DNA of 64,000 bases, taken from Shewanella intestini. GTDB taxonomy: Bacteria; Pseudomonadota; Gammaproteobacteria; Enterobacterales; Shewanellaceae. Below, in pieces: positions 60,493 to 64,000 of this stretch. The notes beneath the pieces are model-generated. The model did no database searches and had not been told where the DNA came from. It saw only the letters and a list, made by a program, of their open reading frames with translations. Each line of letters begins with the position of its first letter. The stretch's first letter is position 1. The stretch spans positions 62,001-126,000 of the forward strand of contig NZ_JAAIKR010000013.1 in assembly GCF_018221465.1 (NCBI RefSeq), written 5' to 3'. A program made the translations under genes and the position numbers.

Positions 60493-61356
60493 TTAATGTG
60501 AGTGTTTATCAAAACGTGCAGCAATAATTTTGGTTGCTAGGTTTAATAATAGAACCAGTACGATCAAGATAGTGGCCGTTGCATAAGCTTGGTTCCACTC
60601 ATGTTGTGTAAATAATTCTTGGGTTAGTTTGTATAGGTGAACGGTAAGTGTTCGACCTGAATCCAGTACGCTTTCTGGAATTTGTGTCACCATGCCGGCG
60701 GTAAGGAATACCGGTGCCGACTCGCCAATAACGCGGCCCGTACTGAGGATAATTGATGTCACAATGCCAGGCAGTGCATTAGGTAAGATTAAACGCCAGA
60801 TAGTATAAATTTTAGAGCTACCTAAAGCGTAACCACCTTCGCGGTAACTCATCGGCACAGCTATTAGTGCTTCTTCTGTAGTGCGGATTAGTACTGGTAA
60901 AATTAACATCGATAATGTTAATGCCCCGGCAATGATTGAGAACCCAAGCCCAAGTACTGTCACAAAAAATGTCATCCCGAATAAGCCGTAAACAATTGAC
61001 GGGATACCTGCTAGCGATTCAATACAAAAACGAATGCCAGCCACTAATTTACTGCCTGGTTTAGCGTACTCAGTTAAAAAGATTGCGGTCATAATGCCAA
61101 TGGGAGCGGCGATGCCCAATGACAGCCCAACCATATAAATGGTTGAAATAATCATTGCCCAAATACCAGAGGCTTCGCCAATACGGGTATAAGATCCGGT
61201 GATGAATTCCCAGCTTACGTGACTAAGGCCATTGGATAAAATGTGCCAAACCACCCACAGTAAGAAGATAATTGTTAACCCTGCTGAAGCCCAAACACCA
61301 GCCATCATCGCTTGGTCTTTGCGCATACGGGTTTGCTTATTAGTCAGTTGGGTCAT
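60493..61356 (-). CDS. pstA: Phosphate ABC transporter permease PstA
   Basis: 287 residues, six membrane segments, with the EAA loop near [19 protein letters not shown]. Pairs with PstC to form the transmembrane channel. Its start overlaps the pstC stop by one base. Confidence 0.95.
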   Translation of the reverse strand: MTQLTNKQTRMRKDQAMMAGVWASAGLTIIFLLWVVWHILSNGLSHVSWEFITGSYTRIGEASGIWAMIISTIYMVGLSLGIAAPIGIMTAIFLTEYAKPGSKLVAGIRFCIESLAGIPSIVYGLFGMTFFVTVLGLGFSIIAGALTLSMLILPVLIRTTEEALIAVPMSYREGGYALGSSKIYTIWRLILPNALPGIVTSIILSTGRVIGESAPVFLTAGMVTQIPESVLDSGRTLTVHLYKLTQELFTQHEWNQAYATATILIVLVLLLNLATKIIAARFDKHSH

Positions 61357-62264
61357 TAGGCATGTCCTCGTTGACGGTTAAGATAAAGTAGGCCTGCATT
61401 GAGCAAAATGATAAATGCTAATAATACAATGCCAGTTGAATAAAGTGAGCTTGCATGGATACCTGTTGCGTAAGCCATTTCCATCGCAATGTTGGCTGTT
61501 AATGAACGGGCAGGCTCAAGTAATGAGCCTGGCATTGCTGGGGCGTTACCCATTACCATAATGATGGCCATGGTTTCACCAATAGCGCGGGCAATCCCAA
61601 GGGCGATGCCGGTGTAAATACCGCTTTTAGCTGCTGGCAGTAATACATTAAAAATTGTGTAAATGTGCGACGCGCCCAGCGCTAATGCGCCTGCTTTATA
61701 CGTCGGCGTCAGTGCGCGTATTGAGGTTTCTGAAATAGTGATAACCGTAGGCAAAATCATAATTGCCAATACAATAATCCCTGCCAACAGTGTGTTACCT
61801 GCAGGAATATCAAATACCGCCTCAATGGCTGGGACAATAACGATTAAGCCAAAAAAGCCATAAACGACAGAAGGAATACCCGCTAATAATTCAACCGCAG
61901 GTCTGACAATATTTGCCATCCATTTAGGGGCTATTTCAGCTAAAAACACGGCAGTCATGATGGCAATAGGGACACCAATCAATACTGCACCAACAGTGGA
62001 AATAAGCGAGGCGACAATCATTGATGATATGCCGTAAAGTGCAGGTGGCAGCCATTCCCTACCAAAGATAAAGTTCAGTAAGCCTGCTTCTTTAAAGGCT
62101 GGTAGCCCTTCATAAAAAACAAACCAACCAATGGTAATTACAGAGATGACCCCTACCATTGCACTGATAAAGAACAACCCGTGAAAGAGTCGCTCTATCC
62201 AGTCGATTTTTTTGGCGGGAGTGAGCGATGTTGTCACTTGTCCCATTTTACTTGCCGTTTCCAT
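61356..62264 (-). CDS. pstC: Phosphate ABC transporter permease PstC
   Basis: 302 residues, six membrane segments; conserved GIPSVVYGFFGLIVIVPAIE and the EAA region YKAGALALGASHIYTIF. Follows pstS after about 70 bases containing a strong hairpin. Pairs with PstA. Confidence 0.95.
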   Translation of the reverse strand: METASKMGQVTTSLTPAKKIDWIERLFHGLFFISAMVGVISVITIGWFVFYEGLPAFKEAGLLNFIFGREWLPPALYGISSMIVASLISTVGAVLIGVPIAIMTAVFLAEIAPKWMANIVRPAVELLAGIPSVVYGFFGLIVIVPAIEAVFDIPAGNTLLAGIIVLAIMILPTVITISETSIRALTPTYKAGALALGASHIYTIFNVLLPAAKSGIYTGIALGIARAIGETMAIIMVMGNAPAMPGSLLEPARSLTANIAMEMAYATGIHASSLYSTGIVLLAFIILLNAGLLYLNRQRGHA

Positions 62265-62293
62265 TTACACCTCGTTTATACTTTTCAACAGCA

Positions 62294-62314
62294 AAAGAAG
62301 GCCGAAGCCTTCTT
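62294..62314 (-). other. UUCG hairpin between pstS and pstC
   Basis: On the minus strand AAGAAGGC, TTCG loop, GCCTTCTT, then TTGC. A very stable tetraloop that could partly stop transcription or protect the pstS mRNA 3' end, so that pstS exceeds pstCAB. Confidence 0.7.
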
Positions 62315-62334
62315 AATTGCTTTACATTCAATAT

Positions 62335-63144
62335 TTACTGAACGCGGATGTAACCTTCTTCTGCCACAATGCGTTGGCCGTCTTTTGACATAATGAAATC
62401 AATAAACAACTTGGCATTTTGCGGCGTATCTTGATCTATCAATGCGATAAAAGGGCGAGCAATTTGATAGTCGCCAGCAGCGATGTTCGCGTCAGTTGGC
62501 TTGACATTGTTTACTGATAACGCTCGTAATGAGTCATCTACAGAACCCAGTGAGATATAGCCAATTGCATATGGGTTGTTGGCAACAATCGTTTTAATCA
62601 TGCCGTTACCATTACCGACTTGAGCGGTGGCTGCGATAGCCGTGACTTTGTGGCCATTAACAACGCGTTGTAGCTTCATGATGTCTTCAAATGCACCACG
62701 AGTACCTGAACCATTTTCACGTGTTACAACGACGATTGGGCGAGCTTCACCACCAACTTCTTTCCAGTTTTTGATTTCGCCGCGGTAAATTTTTGAAATT
62801 TGCTCTTGGGTCAAGTTCGACACTGGGTTGGCTTTATTTACTGCCGCTGCAATACCATCTCGTGCAATGACAATTTTTTGTGTTTTTGGGGTGAGTTCAT
62901 TTGGTTTGATATTACGAGATGACATACCAATCATGCTGGTACCGTCTTTCGCAGCACGAATACCTGCTGATGAACCTGTGCTTTGTACTTCAACGTTTTT
63001 ACCTGTTGATTGCTGGTATCTTTCAGCAAGCACTTCCATAACATGTGCGACAGATGTTGAACCTGAAACAGTCACTGTTTCAGCTTGTGCTAGTGGCGCA
63101 GTCATCATGCCAACTGCTGTTAATAAGCCAATAACCTTTTTCAT
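62335..63144 (-). CDS. pstS: Periplasmic phosphate-binding protein PstS
   Basis: 269 residues from the ATG at 63144, with AGTAGGA just upstream; the frame also opens 17 codons earlier at 63195. Signal peptide KKVIGLLTAVGMMTAPLAQA. Phosphate-binding segments VSGSTSVAHVMEVL near 25 and RENGSGTRGAFEDIM near 145 (the GSGT loop). The Pho box lies at 63242-63259. First gene of the pst operon. Confidence 0.95.
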   Translation of the reverse strand: MKKVIGLLTAVGMMTAPLAQAETVTVSGSTSVAHVMEVLAERYQQSTGKNVEVQSTGSSAGIRAAKDGTSMIGMSSRNIKPNELTPKTQKIVIARDGIAAAVNKANPVSNLTQEQISKIYRGEIKNWKEVGGEARPIVVVTRENGSGTRGAFEDIMKLQRVVNGHKVTAIAATAQVGNGNGMIKTIVANNPYAIGYISLGSVDDSLRALSVNNVKPTDANIAAGDYQIARPFIALIDQDTPQNAKLFIDFIMSKDGQRIVAEEGYIRVQ

Positions 63145-63241
63145 TGTTTTTCCTACTCTGTTCATAGTGGATTTGTTTTCAATGTGTTCGTTCATTTAAG
63201 TAAGCGCCTCATGTGGGGCAAACGCATTAAGACAGAGAAGT

Positions 63242-63259
63242 ATTACAGTTAAGTGACAA
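63242..63259 (-). promoter_or_regulatory. Pho box upstream of pstS
   Basis: On the minus strand TTGTCAC TTAA CTGTAAT: two heptamers 11 bases apart matching the PhoB consensus CTGTCAT-N4-CTGTCAT at 11 of 14 positions. About 100 bases before the pstS ATG. Supports PhoB activation in low phosphate. Confidence 0.7.
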
Positions 63260-63736
63260 TGAATGAGTGCAGAGGCTATTTAGTGTTGATGTGAATTAGC
63301 TTTTGGGTTTGAGAGTGTTGAGGTTTCGTTACCGCTCTTTTGGTGAGAGTGGGTTTGTGGAATGTGATTTTATCGGTTTATTAAAATGGAGCAGGCACTG
63401 TGGAAGCTAGAGCATCACTGGTGATGTGTGTTTGTTTAAAGGGTAACGATGTGACATTGTTAAGTCATAAGAAAAGGTTAGCTTAAGGTTAGGTTAAGCA
63501 TTTGGCGCGATTTATTTGTATATTACGTACCGTGTCAGTTGGGATAATTTTTTTGTGAAACTTTTATGACAAAGGCCGTTTATAAGGATTTATAACTTAC
63601 TTTTATCTTCATTTGCACGCAGACAATATTCAACTTTGCGCTAACTTTCATCGCTATTTGAGGGGCACGATTGCTCCACCGGTAAATGAGTTAGGTATTA
63701 TTACTGCTAACTCACCCAGTATCGCGGTTGCTCATA
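63260..63736. other. Non-coding region left of the DUF2061 gene
   Basis: About 480 bases in front of pstS with no gene I believe. A small hairpin CATCAC/GTGATG is at 63413-63426. A plus-strand frame at 63613-63885 overlaps the DUF2061 gene antisense and is not supported. Confidence 0.4.
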
Positions 63737-63931
63737 CTAGGCCGCGACTAAAGAAGATTGTTTTGTTTCAAACTTTTTCCAGACTTTTTCATGGAAATAG
63801 AACACAACCGTGTTTACAGCGGGCTCGATTAACGCAACTGCACCGCCAAGAACGACGCTGCCAGTTAATAGATAGGTTACAGTGAATGCTACGCCGAAGT
63901 GCAATAGTGCAAAAGTAAGTGTCTTTTTCAT
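63737..63931 (-). CDS. DUF2061 small membrane protein
   Basis: 64 residues from the ATG at 63931 (AAAGG-like site). Two hydrophobic segments (residues 4-20 and 22-44) and the family pattern LHFGVAFTVTYLLTGSVVLGGAVALIEPAVNTVVFYFHEKVW. Members are found in many gammaproteobacteria; function unknown. Its promoter region holds a perfect Fur box, so iron control is likely. Confidence 0.78.
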   Translation of the reverse strand: MKKTLTFALLHFGVAFTVTYLLTGSVVLGGAVALIEPAVNTVVFYFHEKVWKKFETKQSSLVAA

Positions 63932-63962
63932 GATATTAGCCTTTAACAAAATAACTTAACGC

Positions 63963-63983
63963 AAATGATAATCATTATCATTT
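63963..63983. promoter_or_regulatory. Perfect Fur box
   Basis: Ten-base arms AAATGATAAT and ATTATCATTT around a central C, containing the core GATAATCATTATC. It lies 32 bases before the DUF2061 start; it could also serve a divergent gene beyond the window. Confidence 0.9.
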
Positions 63984-64000
63984 GGTTTGTAAAGGTGTTT

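Noticed and set aside
63613-63885. 90-codon plus-strand frame left of the Fur box
   Set aside because: Overlaps the DUF2061 gene antisense; that gene has a clear family pattern and start.

Overview
The window looks like a chromosomal segment of a marine gammaproteobacterium, most likely Shewanella or a close relative. I infer this from the gene order mioC / oriC / mnmG-rsmG-parA-parB-atpIBEFHAGDC / glmU / (TonB receptor) / deoR-type regulator-glmS, from the AT-leaning base composition, and from proteins very close to E. coli but with Alteromonadales-type accessory genes. No search was run; the assignment rests on protein motifs and gene order.

Layout. 1-4.1 kb: formaldehyde detoxification (adhC, cut by the window edge, and fghA), then a Bcr/CflA-type exporter divergent from a MarR regulator over a double palindromic operator. 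4.18-9.45 kb: mioC, a well-preserved chromosomal origin (three perfect DnaA boxes, 13 GATC sites, AT-rich 13-mers), mnmG, rsmG, parA, parB. 9.8-16.8 kb: the complete ATP synthase operon ending in a strong terminator. 16.8-18.0 kb: a BigR/YgaV-like ArsR regulator with two YeeE/YedE membrane proteins (likely sulfur-compound transport). 18.2-24.6 kb: glmU, a Fur-boxed TonB-dependent siderophore receptor, a DeoR-type regulator and glmS. 24.6-25.4 kb: mobile-element debris (broken IS3 orfA joined to a broken Y1 transposase). 25.5-35.3 kb: a TauE/SafE exporter; a five-gene minus-strand operon (acyl-CoA dehydrogenase, two SDRs, an APH-type kinase, a histidine phosphatase) that resembles a split ACAD11 and may handle hydroxyacyl-CoAs; two LysR regulators; a bile-acid/Na+ symporter-family protein; a class II aldolase; and a small zinc-ribbon protein.

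35.98-58.2 kb is an alginate utilisation locus: an SSS-type Na+ symporter (ToaA-like), two PL7 lyases, a PF05426 lyase, a PL6 lyase with an intact catalytic set, a PL6-like beta-helix protein that appears to have lost that set, a KdgM-type porin, a GntR/FadR-type regulator, kdgF-kdgK-eda, and two tandem PL17 oligoalginate lyases without export signals. The proposed route is: secreted or surface lyases cut alginate, KdgM passes oligomers through the outer membrane, the symporter imports them, the PL17 pair yields unsaturated monomer, KdgF converts it to DEH, and KdgK and Eda finish to pyruvate and glyceraldehyde-3-phosphate. No DEH reductase is recognisable inside the locus. A recurring TTGTA-N-TACAA palindrome upstream of several of these genes is a candidate operator for the GntR regulator. 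A DUF294/CBS signalling protein and a DnaQ-like exonuclease sit inside the locus.

58.3-64 kb: a MATE exporter, pstSCAB with a Pho box and an intercistronic UUCG hairpin but no phoU behind it, and a small DUF2061 membrane protein behind a perfect Fur box at the window edge.

The most interesting items are the PL6-like protein lacking its catalytic residues inside an alginate operon, the predicted regulon palindrome, an orphan plus-strand terminator suggesting an unannotated small RNA at about 41.5 kb, and the ACAD/kinase/phosphatase operon.
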